A stretch of DNA of 64,000 nt from JBCCQH01 sp039024435 (GTDB taxonomy: Bacteria; Bacteroidota; Bacteroidia; J057; JADKCL01): the NCBI GenBank assembly GCA_039024435.1, contig JBCCQH010000001.1, positions 186,001 to 250,000 on the forward strand. The letters are read 5' to 3'. Position 1 is the stretch's first letter; the number at the start of each line of letters is the position of its first letter. This document shows, piece by piece, positions 15,940 through 24,631 of this stretch. The notes beneath the pieces are model-generated. The model made no database searches. It saw only the letters and a list, made by a program, of their open reading frames with translations, and had not been told where the DNA came from. A program made the position numbers and the translations under genes.

Positions 15940-16872
15940 GTGGAAAATCGCTTTGAAATCAAGCTTACGAGAATCGACGATAAAGCGGTCGAACTCAACT
16001 CAATGAGTGCCGAAGCACTGGAATCATTCATTTCTGTCGTTGCGTCAGTGCATCAGGTTGCCGAGAGTGTGATCGATAAGGAGGATCTTATCTTTTCGAT
16101 TGAATCAGGATCCGCCGTCTGTTCGGTTCAGGCTCCGCCTGAATCTTTGGAAACATTGCACCGCGAGATTGAAATTGCGATGGAGGGTCAGAGTTCAAAC
16201 AAAGGTGTTACCGATGGACTCCGCGCTATCCAACGGGAATTTAAGAGGGGTGATCTCTCCTACTCATTTTACTATCAAAAGTCTACTTCCGCCGTGGGAA
16301 TAGGTGAACGCCTGAGATCGGCGAACCGAATTGGATTAAAAAGAGTGAAGCGGGACTACCAGTACAAGCTGATGGCAAGCGAAGGGGTAATCAAGCAAAT
16401 TGGGGGGGAAAACCCCAACTACCACTTGACCTACCAAAATGGTACCAGTCAGGTTGTTGCCTGCACTGAGCCGCAAGCAATGCTCGTGAAGCAGTATCTC
16501 TACGAGGCGTTCATTCCTCTGGTGCTTTGCAAAAGGTACCACTCACCAGAGAAGAAAGATCAGTATTTCCATCTTCTGGTGATCGAAGATGATTTGACCA
16601 ATGATATTCTCCGGTTTGTTGACGGATACAATCAGCACGAAGAACTCGTGGAACGACTGACTGCGATCCATGATTTTGTCGATGATGCTTTTGAGAAAAC
16701 CGACCGCGGTCACCGGATTCTGAGAACGCTCTTGTTGGGACTCAATGATATACGTTTGCACCAAAGTGAGATCAAGACCCTGCTGGTAATTTCAAAGCCC
16801 TTCCAAGACCACCCCGAAATTCGGGTGGCCCGGGAAGCACTTTTAGAGACATACTACGTAAAGCGTGGCTGA
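15940..16872 (+). CDS. Unknown protein, first gene of a low-GC two-gene cassette
   Basis: The 310-residue soluble protein starts at a GTG (MENRFEIKLTRIDDKAVEL). No family was recognised. Secondary structure reads as an alpha/beta N-terminal region (residues 1-90), a Lys/Arg-rich patch (LRSANRIGLKRVKRDY, about 128-143), and a mostly helical C-terminal half with two Cys. There is no signal peptide or membrane segment. GC content in sampled lines is about 45 percent against about 60 percent in neighbouring core genes, suggesting acquisition by transfer. Its stop overlaps the start of the next gene by one base (TGATG), so the two products are probably made together and may interact. A function should not be assumed. 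Confidence 0.75.
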   Translation: MENRFEIKLTRIDDKAVELNSMSAEALESFISVVASVHQVAESVIDKEDLIFSIESGSAVCSVQAPPESLETLHREIEIAMEGQSSNKGVTDGLRAIQREFKRGDLSYSFYYQKSTSAVGIGERLRSANRIGLKRVKRDYQYKLMASEGVIKQIGGENPNYHLTYQNGTSQVVACTEPQAMLVKQYLYEAFIPLVLCKRYHSPEKKDQYFHLLVIEDDLTNDILRFVDGYNQHEELVERLTAIHDFVDDAFEKTDRGHRILRTLLLGLNDIRLHQSEIKTLLVISKPFQDHPEIRVAREALLETYYVKRG

Positions 16873-17510
16873 TGGCTAGGATTGCGAGGACAATACACGA
16901 TGCAATTGGGGGAGATGATTTCGTGGCGATTGCCTGTGATCCCAGTGATCCAGCTTACCCTCATGCTGCTTTCATTATCCGGTTGGGATCTAAAATGTAC
17001 GAGTATCATTTCAATGGCCTGCGGATTGAGTTAACCACAAATACGACGGACTATTTTCATATCGTCACTGAAACCATCCCCCAAGAAGAGGTTCCATCCT
17101 TTATTGCCCATTGCCGGAACATCCAGAAGAAGGCCAATCCGCAGTACGGATTTTTCTATCCGGGAAGTAGCTACGACTTCCATGGAAACCATCAAAGCAA
17201 AACGGATTTTGGCGAGTACATGACTTGCGTTGGGTTCTGCCTCAATGTTATGAAAGGTTTTTTGGAAGAAGATTACCTTGCGTATCTCGATTGGGACAAT
17301 TTGCCATTTCCGACGAATGCATATCTTCAGCGATTCGCTAGTTTACGCGAATTGGACATTGCGGACATCAATGCGCACCATCGCCGCATCACGCCCATTG
17401 AATTGCTTAACTCGGCCCTTTTTTCTCAACTTCCCATTCGAAAATCGAGTATTGATGCTGAATTGCCGCAGGTCCAGCAGTACATTGATGCTGCCTTGGG
17501 GGCATCCTAA
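16872..17510 (+). CDS. Unknown protein with possible permuted papain-like (NlpC/LRAT-type) arrangement
   Basis: The 212-residue protein, coupled to the preceding gene by a one-base overlap, has an early His segment (YPHAAFIIRLGSKMYEYHF, His31) followed much later by a helix-starting Cys segment (FGEYMTCVGFCLNVMKGF, Cys119 and Cys123). In permuted NlpC/P60 and LRAT/YiiX-like enzymes a His on a strand (H-x-x-hydrophobic-strand) precedes a Cys at the start of a helix, so a cysteine amidase/peptidase/acyltransferase fold is possible. This is inference from order and spacing only. There is no signal peptide, so it is predicted cytoplasmic. GC is low like its partner. Confidence 0.7.
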   Translation: MARIARTIHDAIGGDDFVAIACDPSDPAYPHAAFIIRLGSKMYEYHFNGLRIELTTNTTDYFHIVTETIPQEEVPSFIAHCRNIQKKANPQYGFFYPGSSYDFHGNHQSKTDFGEYMTCVGFCLNVMKGFLEEDYLAYLDWDNLPFPTNAYLQRFASLRELDIADINAHHRRITPIELLNSALFSQLPIRKSSIDAELPQVQQYIDAALGAS

Positions 17511-17868
17511 AAAGTATTTCAGCTTCCCCCAAGAATTGAACATTGGCAAGGTACCGGGTTCCATGGTTTGGAAGTGTCGTATTTTCCCATCCCCCCAAAA
17601 GGGAAAGCCCAGCCAGCGTAGCCGCCGGCTAGGCTCGTCCTACTCAAATCAAAGAAACCGAAACAGGCACTTGTGAGCGCCTCAATATCTTTGGGTAACT
17701 GTAGAAACAGGGTACAAACTCAATTTATTGGTCGGGCAAACTGCGCCCGCTTGACCACAATAATAGCCTCTCCGCCCCGAAAATACCGTGTGCGGGGTCA
17801 TGCACCCACCTGACATTTGTCATTGTGGGTCAAAAAGCAGGAATTTGGACCGATTGGTGGGGCAAGTG
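17511..17868. other. Intergenic region downstream of the low-GC cassette
   Basis: This 358-bp space between convergent genes contains no supportable gene. A weak inverted pair TTTTCCC/AAGGGAAA lies near 17580-17607 and a GGGTCA/TGACCC-type palindromic patch near 17795-17832. Neither has a clear T-run. Confidence 0.45.
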
Positions 17869-19653
17869 CTACTTCGCCAGCGGAAGTTTTTGCTTTTCGT
17901 TGATGCGTACCACCGGGTAGCGCAGGTGGCTCGGCTCGTAGTGTGGAGAATTGCGGTAAATGAAGTCCAGCTGCGCCCAATCATTGTTCACGAAGCTGCT
18001 GTCCGATTGGATTTTTTCCTGCAACTTCTGTTTCAATGCCGGATCCGTTTCCAGCATCTTTTGAGCGGTTTCCTCAAAAATGTAGGGACTGAAGTATTCC
18101 TTGCGCTGGAAGATCTCATCGAAGAAGTTCCAGTGCAGATAGCTGTCGTGGGCCTCGGGTTCCAGGGTTTCCACAATGTAGCGGTTGGCGACCTGGTCGG
18201 TGAAGACCACGTAATCGCCCGCCCGGAATTGCAGAACTTGCGTTTCCCGACGCAGTTCGATGCCGGAAATGGGATAATGGCCTTCGTAGGGCCTTGGCGA
18301 GGGCTGGAATTTATCCAGGTAGCTGACTTCTACCGGAACTTTCACATCCTCACCGAGGCGCTTCAGGGCGACGCCATTCCATTCCAGGCGCTCCACGGCT
18401 TCCCGCCAGGCCTGCGGAACGATGTAGGCGTAAGGTTTTTTGACCTTTATCACCGGCTTGTAGGTGTCGTAATACGGAATTTCCCGGGTCCAGGGCTGGT
18501 TTTGATCGTAGGTCAAGCGATCTTGTCCGGTGACCTGACTTGTGATCGTCGTTGCCGTGTAACCCCGGAAATTGATCGGGTGGGACACCGTCGGGTCCAG
18601 AGCCCAGCGAAGGGTAAATTCTTCCTGCTTTTGCACCGAGGCATCGGCGTCGCGGCGCATCCGGCCGATGGTTGTTCGGTCGCGGTTCACGTATTTGAGC
18701 AGTTCCAACATAAAAGTGTAGGTTCCGCCCACGCGGTCGGCAAATGGCTTGAGCATGTGGGACTCGGTCGTGTAACCGATGGTATTGTAGAGTGCTGCGT
18801 ATCCGGTCGAGTAGCGGGGCGTCTCCAAAAATGCCGAAATGCCCGAGTCGGGCGGAGTCTGCCAACCCATCGTCTGTACGTAGGGGCACATCGGATAATT
18901 CTCCTTCAGCTTTGCCTCCAACTGCGGATTCAGCACCGTATTCATGTATTCCGCAACCGCCGGATGCACCTTGTCCTTTTGGGTCGGGATGTAGGTCATC
19001 GTGTACTGATAGTCCGCTCCGTTGCTGGTGTGGGTGTCAATGAACACATCGGGGCGCCACTCGGTAAAAATGCGGTTGAAGGTCTGGGCATTGCGGGAGT
19101 CGGCTTTGATAAAGTCGCGATTGAGATCGAGCAGGCGGGCATTTCCCCGAAAACCGTATCCATCCGGCCCGTTCTGATTGGCGCGCGAAGTGCTATTGCG
19201 GTTGAGTGCCCCGCCCACGTTGTAGACCGGTACGATGCAGACCACGAGATGTTCCAGCATCGATTTGTAGGCGGGCTGGGTCGCGAGGTCCCGGGCCAAT
19301 GCCATCGATGCGTCCACGCCACAAGGTTCTCCGGGATGAATCCCATTCAAGATCAGCACAAACCGGCGGTCCGCTTGCCGCAGCGGGACCGGATGCTTGA
19401 CCGGATTGTTGGTGATGACGACCAAGTGCAGGGGCAGTCCGGCGTCGGTGCCGTCTGCGTAGGTTTTGACCTCGACCAAGGGTGATCCATTGGCGAGTTC
19501 CTCGTAAAACGCAATCGCCTCGGTGTAAGTGGCGGAATAATTGGCTCCGTTTTTCTCGTGCGGGGTGGTCTGTGCCCAACCGAGGCTCAAGCCCAAGAAC
19601 CAAAACAAGCCGCCGATTCCGGCCGTGTGCAACAGGATGCGTGTGTTTTTCAT
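17869..19653 (-). CDS. M14 family zinc carboxypeptidase, secreted
   Basis: This 594-residue exported protein (signal peptide residues 1-28, ending GWAQ) carries an N-terminal M14 metallopeptidase domain. Zinc ligands are readable as HPGE (His106, Glu109) and DTHTS (His208), with substrate-binding LLDLNRDF (about 174-181) and a catalytic-type Glu in TTESHML (Glu297). The last 250 residues form a beta-rich extension found in large Bacteroidota M14 proteins. It probably trims C-terminal residues from peptides in the periplasm or outside the cell. Its start lies 4 bases after the stop of the DUF6263 lipoprotein, so the two form an operon. Confidence 0.92.
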   Translation of the reverse strand: MKNTRILLHTAGIGGLFWFLGLSLGWAQTTPHEKNGANYSATYTEAIAFYEELANGSPLVEVKTYADGTDAGLPLHLVVITNNPVKHPVPLRQADRRFVLILNGIHPGEPCGVDASMALARDLATQPAYKSMLEHLVVCIVPVYNVGGALNRNSTSRANQNGPDGYGFRGNARLLDLNRDFIKADSRNAQTFNRIFTEWRPDVFIDTHTSNGADYQYTMTYIPTQKDKVHPAVAEYMNTVLNPQLEAKLKENYPMCPYVQTMGWQTPPDSGISAFLETPRYSTGYAALYNTIGYTTESHMLKPFADRVGGTYTFMLELLKYVNRDRTTIGRMRRDADASVQKQEEFTLRWALDPTVSHPINFRGYTATTITSQVTGQDRLTYDQNQPWTREIPYYDTYKPVIKVKKPYAYIVPQAWREAVERLEWNGVALKRLGEDVKVPVEVSYLDKFQPSPRPYEGHYPISGIELRRETQVLQFRAGDYVVFTDQVANRYIVETLEPEAHDSYLHWNFFDEIFQRKEYFSPYIFEETAQKMLETDPALKQKLQEKIQSDSSFVNNDWAQLDFIYRNSPHYEPSHLRYPVVRINEKQKLPLAK

Positions 19654-19657
19654 CGAT

Positions 19658-20617
19658 CTATTTCAATGACATTTCCGAAATCAGTGCAACTTCCACCTGC
19701 ACCGGAATCTCCTTTCCATCCGTCTGTAGCGTTCCGCTCAGGCGGGTATTTTGCACCCGGCTGTAGACAAGCCCGGTCGCGTCTTCCACATTGAACGAGG
19801 CGGTGGCTGTGCCGGACAATTGGTACTGGTGGCCTTCCGGATGCAGCGCCGCAATCGGCGTTCCCGGCGTGTATTCCGTCGTGCGCTGGAGGAAGCCCTG
19901 GTCATTCATGCGTTTTTCCAGTTCGAATTTGTGAGTGGCCTCTAGGCCATACGGATCCCGCAGGCGCCCAGTTCGCTCCCAGGTAGCGCCGACTTCCGTC
20001 GGTCCGTCCGGATAGATGTAGAATTCATCGTTGAGTTGTTCGCGCATGAGGGCATTGCCCAGCTCCACCAATTCGGGTTTTCCGCGGTCCTTATAGATGG
20101 CCTCCGCACCCTTTACGTCGAGGATTTGGCCGGGCCCACCATCCATGCGTACGGAAAACTCCTTGCCCACCAAAGCGGAAAACCCGTCGGGATCCGGCTT
20201 ACTGTCGGGAGCGGCACTGTTGAATTTCCAGTCACCGCCCTTGCCCGTGTGATCGACCACCACGTCCTGAACGAATACGCCCAAATTCATCGCGAACTCT
20301 TTGTCGATGTTGCGCAGATTCATTTTCCGGTTGAGGGAGATGGTGTACTTTTCTTGCTCTTCCTTCGCCGTTCCGGGGTAATAGACAATGGTCCGGTTTT
20401 CCTGGGACTTCACCTTCCAGGAATAGCCTGCCTGCAACTTCCACAGGTAGCGAAATGCATTTGAGTTGGGGGCGGTCTCAGTGGGGGCAGTGGCCGCCGT
20501 GTCCCCCACTGGGAGTTCAGGGTCACCGCTGGTCCCTTCTTGGGCACAACCGTTGAGCACCAGTGCCGCGAACAGCAGCGCCCAGGCAATCGGGAAAAAG
20601 GATAAGTAACGCTTCAT
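19658..20617 (-). CDS. DUF6263-like lipoprotein
   Basis: The 319-residue product has a lipoprotein signal (LVLNGC, Cys24), a Thr/Pro/Ala-rich linker (residues 30-52) and a beta-rich body with FRYLWKLQAGYSWKVKSQ, typical of DUF6263 family proteins of unknown role. The C-terminal half includes VGATWERTGRL and LSGTLQTDGKEIPVQVEV. It is the first gene of an operon with the M14 carboxypeptidase and is divergent from dusB. Being a lipoprotein encoded with a secreted peptidase, it may sit in the same envelope pathway (inference). Confidence 0.8.
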   Translation of the reverse strand: MKRYLSFFPIAWALLFAALVLNGCAQEGTSGDPELPVGDTAATAPTETAPNSNAFRYLWKLQAGYSWKVKSQENRTIVYYPGTAKEEQEKYTISLNRKMNLRNIDKEFAMNLGVFVQDVVVDHTGKGGDWKFNSAAPDSKPDPDGFSALVGKEFSVRMDGGPGQILDVKGAEAIYKDRGKPELVELGNALMREQLNDEFYIYPDGPTEVGATWERTGRLRDPYGLEATHKFELEKRMNDQGFLQRTTEYTPGTPIAALHPEGHQYQLSGTATASFNVEDATGLVYSRVQNTRLSGTLQTDGKEIPVQVEVALISEMSLK

Positions 20618-20781
20618 GGAATCGATTGATGTAGCGCAATTTAAACGTTTTTGCCTGATTGCGGAAATTCAAAAAAGGCCATTTGCGCGGGTAAATCCCG
20701 CTTGGGTACCGTTTCCCGGTCCGGCACGGCAAATTTCTTCCTCTTGGGATCACAAAACGGCCGATCATCCGTTAATTAACA

Positions 20782-20809
20782 TTGCGAGGCGAATTATTTC
20801 GTACTTTTG
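20782..20809 (+). promoter_or_regulatory. dusB promoter (TTG ... TACTTTTG)
   Basis: A TTG at 20782-20784 and TACTTTTG at 20802-20809 are separated by 17 bases, fitting the Bacteroidota/Flavobacterium promoter consensus (TTG, 17-23 bases, TAnnTTTG). It places the transcript start near 20815, which excludes the longer upstream reading of the dusB frame. Confidence 0.75.
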
Positions 20810-20861
20810 TGCCGATCCGGACCGGTACGGCCTGATCGAGTATCCTTTTAAACGCGACAAA

Positions 20862-21854
20862 GTGAAGATTGCCGGCATCGACGTAGGAGAATACCCCCTC
20901 TTGCTCGCTCCCATGGAGGACGTGAGTGATCCGCCCTTCCGGATCATCTGTAAAGAACTGGGGGCCGACGTGGTCTACACCGAATTCATCTCGGTGGAAG
21001 GCTTGATTCGTGATGCCCGCAAGAGCGTAGAAAAACTCGACATTTACGATGCAGAGCGGCCAGTGGGGATTCAGATTTTTGGTGGGGAAATCGACTCGAT
21101 GCTCAAGGCGACCCGCTACGTGGAGGAGGCCGCACCGGAGTTTCTGGACATCAATTACGGTTGTCCGGTCAAAAAAGTCGTCTGCAAAGGCGCGGGGGCG
21201 GGCATTTTGCAGGACATCCCCAAAATGGAGGCGATGACCCGCGAAATTGTGAAAGCGACCCACTTGCCGGTGACGGTCAAGACCCGCTTGGGCTGGGACG
21301 AAAAGACTATTCGCATCGTGGAAGTAGCCTTGCGCTTGCAGGATGCGGGCATCAAGGCCCTGAGCATCCACGGGCGCACCCGCAAGCAGATGTACAAGGG
21401 CCAGGCCGATTGGGAGCCAATCTCACGGGTCAAGGCGCACCCCGACATCGAGATCCCGATTTTTGGCAATGGCGACGTAAACTCTCCGGAAAAAGCCCGG
21501 GAATACCGCGACAGCTACGGCCTCGACGGCATCATGATCGGGCGGGGATCCATCGGCAATCCCTGGATCTTCCGCAACATCAAGCACTATTTTGCCACCG
21601 GTGAAATTCTGCCGCCGGTCAGCATCGCGGAAAAGGCGCGGGTCTGCCGCCGCCACCTCATGACCGGCATCGAATGGAAAGGAGAGCGCCTGGGTGTCGT
21701 AGAAATGCGCCGGCACTACACCAATTACTTCAAAGGAATCCCGAACTTTAAACCGCTGCGCCTGAAACTGGTGACGACGGATGAACTCCCGGCGATCCTG
21801 GACACTCTTGACGAAATCGAAGAACGGTTTGCCGAAGCGGTTCCAATCCGCTGA
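20862..21854 (+). CDS. dusB: tRNA-dihydrouridine synthase, DusB type
   Basis: From the GTG at 20862 the enzyme is 330 residues, beginning VKIAGIDVGEYPLLLAPMED as DusB proteins do. It is an FMN-dependent TIM barrel that reduces uridines in the tRNA D-loop. Visible motifs are APMEDVSDPPFR, YTEFISVEGL, DINYGCPVKKVVCKGAGAG (the Cys-containing segment, catalytic Cys in this loop), VTVKTRLGW, IHGRTRKQMYKG and DGIMIGRGSIGNPW. A frame continues upstream to 20616, but the promoter at 20782-20809 lies inside that extension, so the GTG start is preferred. The gene stands alone on its strand. Confidence 0.94.
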   Translation: MKIAGIDVGEYPLLLAPMEDVSDPPFRIICKELGADVVYTEFISVEGLIRDARKSVEKLDIYDAERPVGIQIFGGEIDSMLKATRYVEEAAPEFLDINYGCPVKKVVCKGAGAGILQDIPKMEAMTREIVKATHLPVTVKTRLGWDEKTIRIVEVALRLQDAGIKALSIHGRTRKQMYKGQADWEPISRVKAHPDIEIPIFGNGDVNSPEKAREYRDSYGLDGIMIGRGSIGNPWIFRNIKHYFATGEILPPVSIAEKARVCRRHLMTGIEWKGERLGVVEMRRHYTNYFKGIPNFKPLRLKLVTTDELPAILDTLDEIEERFAEAVPIR

Positions 21855-21930
21855 TGCAACCCACGGCACCTGGGACAGGTCATTCAAATGGCATTTGCGT
21901 GTCTCCTGTTTCAAATACCATATTTAATGT

Positions 21931-21938
21931 TATTTTTG
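21931..21938 (+). promoter_or_regulatory. -7 element ahead of the two-module TonB-C-like gene
   Basis: TATTTTTG is a perfect TAnnTTTG, 40 bases before the ATG at 21979. Confidence 0.5.
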
Positions 21939-21978
21939 TAAGGAATTCATTCAAAATACGGATAAACATCTGATACAC

Positions 21979-23232
21979 ATGAGAATACTTTCCATTGCAC
22001 TTCTCATCACTCTGGGGCTTTTTTACAGTGTCAATGCGCAAGTAGACCTGGCATCGGCCCGGGCCAACGCAAAGACCTTTATTTTCGATGATGGCAAGCA
22101 CACCGTACACGGCGAGGTTTATCGCCAGCTCAAGGAATTTACTTCCTGTTGCGGCAACGACGCCATTTATCTCGAGGTGAAGTTTGATCAGCAGGGAACT
22201 GTCACCAGCGCCAAAACGCTGACCGGTAAAAACGACTGCTACAAGAAATCGGTCATTGATATCATCCGCAACGTCCGTTGGGACGCGACGGGGGTGACCG
22301 GCACCAAAACGATTTACTTTGAGGTCAAGCCGATCATCCCTTGCTCCGGCTCTCCGGGCGAAAACGAGTACAAGCCGATTGCGGCTATGAACGTCGTCGC
22401 ATCCAACGAAAGCTCGGGCAGCAACGAATCCTCCAATATGAGTTCCGCGAACGAGGAAGTCGTTGAAGAGGTCGAAGAAGTGGTTGAAGAAACCGAAGAG
22501 TTCGTCGAAGAAGTTGCGGAGGAGGTAGTTGAAGAGGCTGAAGAAGTCATGGAAGAAACCGAGGAAGTTGTGGCTGAGACCACCTCCGATTGGAATTCCG
22601 ATTCTTTCCTCTCCGATACGGGATCGTCCAGTGACGGCTCAGGCAACCCGGGCAAGGATGCGATCAAAAACCGCAATGATGCCAATAACACCGGCAAAAA
22701 TGTGATCAAGAATCGGAACACGACGACTGGCACGCCGATGGACGGCAGCAAGCCAGCCACCGCTTACAGTGGTCCGGTGAAGATTCCGCCGCAAGCGACC
22801 GACATCGAGTACGTCTCCAAAGGCGAACGCAGCCCGGAAACTTCGCACCGTGAGACCTTCGCCAACGTGCAAGGAACCACCCTGAACATCCCCAAGTACG
22901 CCGATGGTGAAGGCCAGTTTGCCCTGCAACTCCGCAAGTCCCTGCGCGAATCTGGCTTCTGTGGCCTCGCTCAAGGACTGGTATCCATCGAAATCTCTCC
23001 GGGAGGCCAGGTGATCAACACGAATATGCTTGCCGCCAACAATGACCGCGTGCGCGAAGTCGTACCGGGCATCGTTTCCACCTTGCGCTTCTCGCCGCAA
23101 GGCTCCGGTGCAAACTACCGCATCTACCAGGAATTCAAAGCAGAAATTGTCTGTAAGGGCCAGAAGCCGCAGTACGAAAATCTCGAAGCCGTTCCGAACA
23201 TCATCAATGTTCCCAAGAGCAGCAATCCCTGA
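21979..23232 (+). CDS. Secreted protein with two TonB-C-like modules joined by a Glu/Val heptad tract
   Basis: The 417-residue protein has a signal peptide (residues 1-20). A first module (about 40-122, GEVYRQLKEF ... IIRNVRWDATG ... TIYFEVKPIIPCSG) and a second one (about 310-400, FALQLRKSLRESGFCGLAQG ... VPGIVSTLRFSPQG) resemble the C-terminal energy-transducer/TonB-C fold, with conserved Cys pairs. Between them lies an extremely acidic tract (159-200) built of about six EEVVEEx heptads, then a Ser/Gly/Asn-rich linker with a duplicated GK-x-x-IKNRN motif. No membrane anchor other than the signal is seen, so it is more likely periplasmic than a true TonB. A strong hairpin follows. Confidence 0.75.
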   Translation: MRILSIALLITLGLFYSVNAQVDLASARANAKTFIFDDGKHTVHGEVYRQLKEFTSCCGNDAIYLEVKFDQQGTVTSAKTLTGKNDCYKKSVIDIIRNVRWDATGVTGTKTIYFEVKPIIPCSGSPGENEYKPIAAMNVVASNESSGSNESSNMSSANEEVVEEVEEVVEETEEFVEEVAEEVVEEAEEVMEETEEVVAETTSDWNSDSFLSDTGSSSDGSGNPGKDAIKNRNDANNTGKNVIKNRNTTTGTPMDGSKPATAYSGPVKIPPQATDIEYVSKGERSPETSHRETFANVQGTTLNIPKYADGEGQFALQLRKSLRESGFCGLAQGLVSIEISPGGQVINTNMLAANNDRVREVVPGIVSTLRFSPQGSGANYRIYQEFKAEIVCKGQKPQYENLEAVPNIINVPKSSNP

Positions 23233-23250
23233 TTGCAGATCGGTTCTATT

Positions 23251-23299
23251 GAAATCACAAACGCGCCCCGATATTCAGCCGGGGCGCGTTTGTGATTTC
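23251..23299. terminator. 20-bp perfect stem between convergent genes
   Basis: GAAATCACAAACGCGCCCCG at 23251-23270 is complementary to 23280-23299, with a 9-base loop. It lies between two converging genes and its A/T-rich outer arms give short T tracts on both strands, so it can serve as a bidirectional terminator. Confidence 0.85.
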
Positions 23300-23311
23300 A
23301 ATGGAGGAAGC

Positions 23312-24085
23312 TTACTCGAAGCGCAGGTGCTTCACTGAATCGCCTGAATCCCGCAACTCGATCAGAGCATCCACCCCGATGTCGAGGTGCTGATCCACGT
23401 AGTTGGCGGTGACCTTGCGGTCACTGGCTTCGGTTTTGACGCCTTCGGGATCCATGGGGTTGTCCGAGACGAGCAGCAGCGCACCGTGGGGGATTTTGTT
23501 TACGAAGCCGACCATGAAGATGGTGGCCGTCTCCATGTCGATGCCCATCGCCCGGATCTTTTTCAGGTAGGCTTTGAAATCGTCGTCGTGTTCCCACACC
23601 CGGCGGTTCGTGGTGTAGACGGTGCCAGTGAGGTAGTCGCGCTGGTATTTGCGGATCGAGGCCGAGACTGCCATTTGCAGACGAAAACTGGGCAGCGCCG
23701 GCACTTCAATCGGCATGTAGTCGTTGCTCGTACCTTCGCCCCGGATCGCGGCAATCGGCAAGATCAGGTCCCCGATTTCGGTGATCTTTTTCAGCCCCCC
23801 GCATTTGCCGAGAAACAAGGTCGCTTTGGGAGTGACCGCCGCCAGCAGATCCATCGCCGTGGCCGCCATGGCACTCCCCATCCCAAAGTTCAAAATGGTA
23901 ATGTCGTCGTGGGTGGCCGTTTGCATGGGCCGGTCTTTGCCCTTGATCTCCACCCCGAATTTCTCGGCAAATTTTTGCACGTAGTTGATGAAGTTGACGA
24001 GGATGATGTACTTGCCGAAGTCATCGAGTTCAGTCCCGGTGTAGCGCGGCAACCAATTGGCGACGATCTCTGATTTCTCTTTCAT
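23312..24085 (-). CDS. amn: AMP nucleosidase (PNP/UDP phosphorylase fold)
   Basis: This 257-residue protein matches the short Bacteroidota AMP nucleosidases, which split AMP into adenine and ribose 5-phosphate. It shows the nucleoside phosphorylase-fold blocks ILNFGMGSAMAATAMDLL (about 68-85), LFLGKCGGL, GEGTSNDYMP, and the base/ribose-binding MGIDMETATIFMVGF with a following SDNPMDPEG. The start at 24085 (MKEKSEIVANWLP) is fixed by a perfect -7 box four bases upstream; a longer frame exists but would start upstream of the promoter. It links to purine salvage. Confidence 0.9.
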   Translation of the reverse strand: MKEKSEIVANWLPRYTGTELDDFGKYIILVNFINYVQKFAEKFGVEIKGKDRPMQTATHDDITILNFGMGSAMAATAMDLLAAVTPKATLFLGKCGGLKKITEIGDLILPIAAIRGEGTSNDYMPIEVPALPSFRLQMAVSASIRKYQRDYLTGTVYTTNRRVWEHDDDFKAYLKKIRAMGIDMETATIFMVGFVNKIPHGALLLVSDNPMDPEGVKTEASDRKVTANYVDQHLDIGVDALIELRDSGDSVKHLRFE

Positions 24086-24089
24086 GCGG

Positions 24090-24097
24090 CAAAGATA
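24090..24097 (-). promoter_or_regulatory. -7 element of the AMP nucleosidase gene, 4 bases from ATG
   Basis: Minus-strand TATCTTTG followed by CCGC and ATG; a third instance of TTTGCCGCATG in this window. Confidence 0.6.
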
Positions 24098-24274
24098 GTA
24101 GAATTCACTGCGGAAAAGGGGCATTGTGGCTTGCGGGAGGCGGACGACAAAACGGGACAAGCTTGGAAAATCGTTGCGTGCGTCCGGTGTACGGCGCGTC
24201 TACGATAGACTTCGTACATGGAAAATTTTTGTGTATCGCAGCGCTCGGGAAATTTTCCCGCACCACCATCACTG

Positions 24275-24464
24275 AGCGGCGGTTTAAATTTAATTCTGCG
24301 ATTTTGTTAGGGCACCTTTTTCCGCCCCGCTTCCGCTATTTTCTCGCCCATTTTCGGAGCGAGCTGGCGCAGCTCAGAACTCGGACTATGGTCTCCAAAA
24401 TGAGCTTCGATGGACAAAAAAATCTGCGGGTGCAAATTTCACAAACCAATTTTAAACCGCCTCT
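24275..24464 (-). repeat. Palindromic dispersed element, copy B (190 bp, enlarged centre)
   Basis: The outer arms match copies A and D (GGCGGTTTAAATTTAATTCTG at one end, TTTTAAACCGCCTCT at the other) in the opposite orientation. The centre is 26 bp longer and contains its own complementary pair around GAGCTGGCGCAGCTC. The right end is intact (CCGCCTCT at 24457-24464), the left slightly altered (AGCGGCGG). Confidence 0.8.
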
Positions 24465-24631
24465 GAGGCAAAATCGAGGTTCGCCCGTTGGGCGGGAGCG
24501 GGAGGGATCTGGCCCGCAGGAGTACGGAATTCACCGGAATCGCATTCCCCCCTTCGTTCTACCTTCATTCCTCACCGCAATAGTTTATCCCCTCCGACGG
24601 GAACATTGTTGTGCCCAAGCGTTGTACCTAC

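Larger units (their letters stand above)
24086..24631. other. Intergenic region with palindromic element copy B
   Basis: This 546-bp divergent spacer carries the AMP nucleosidase promoter at its left and a 190-bp palindromic element in the middle. On the right, CGCCCGttGGGCG sits near 24481-24493. The frames crossing it (for example from 24124) are products of the repeat. Confidence 0.6.

Noticed and set aside
17788..19485. 565-codon plus-strand frame
   Set aside because: Antisense shadow of the M14 carboxypeptidase, whose zinc motifs are clear.
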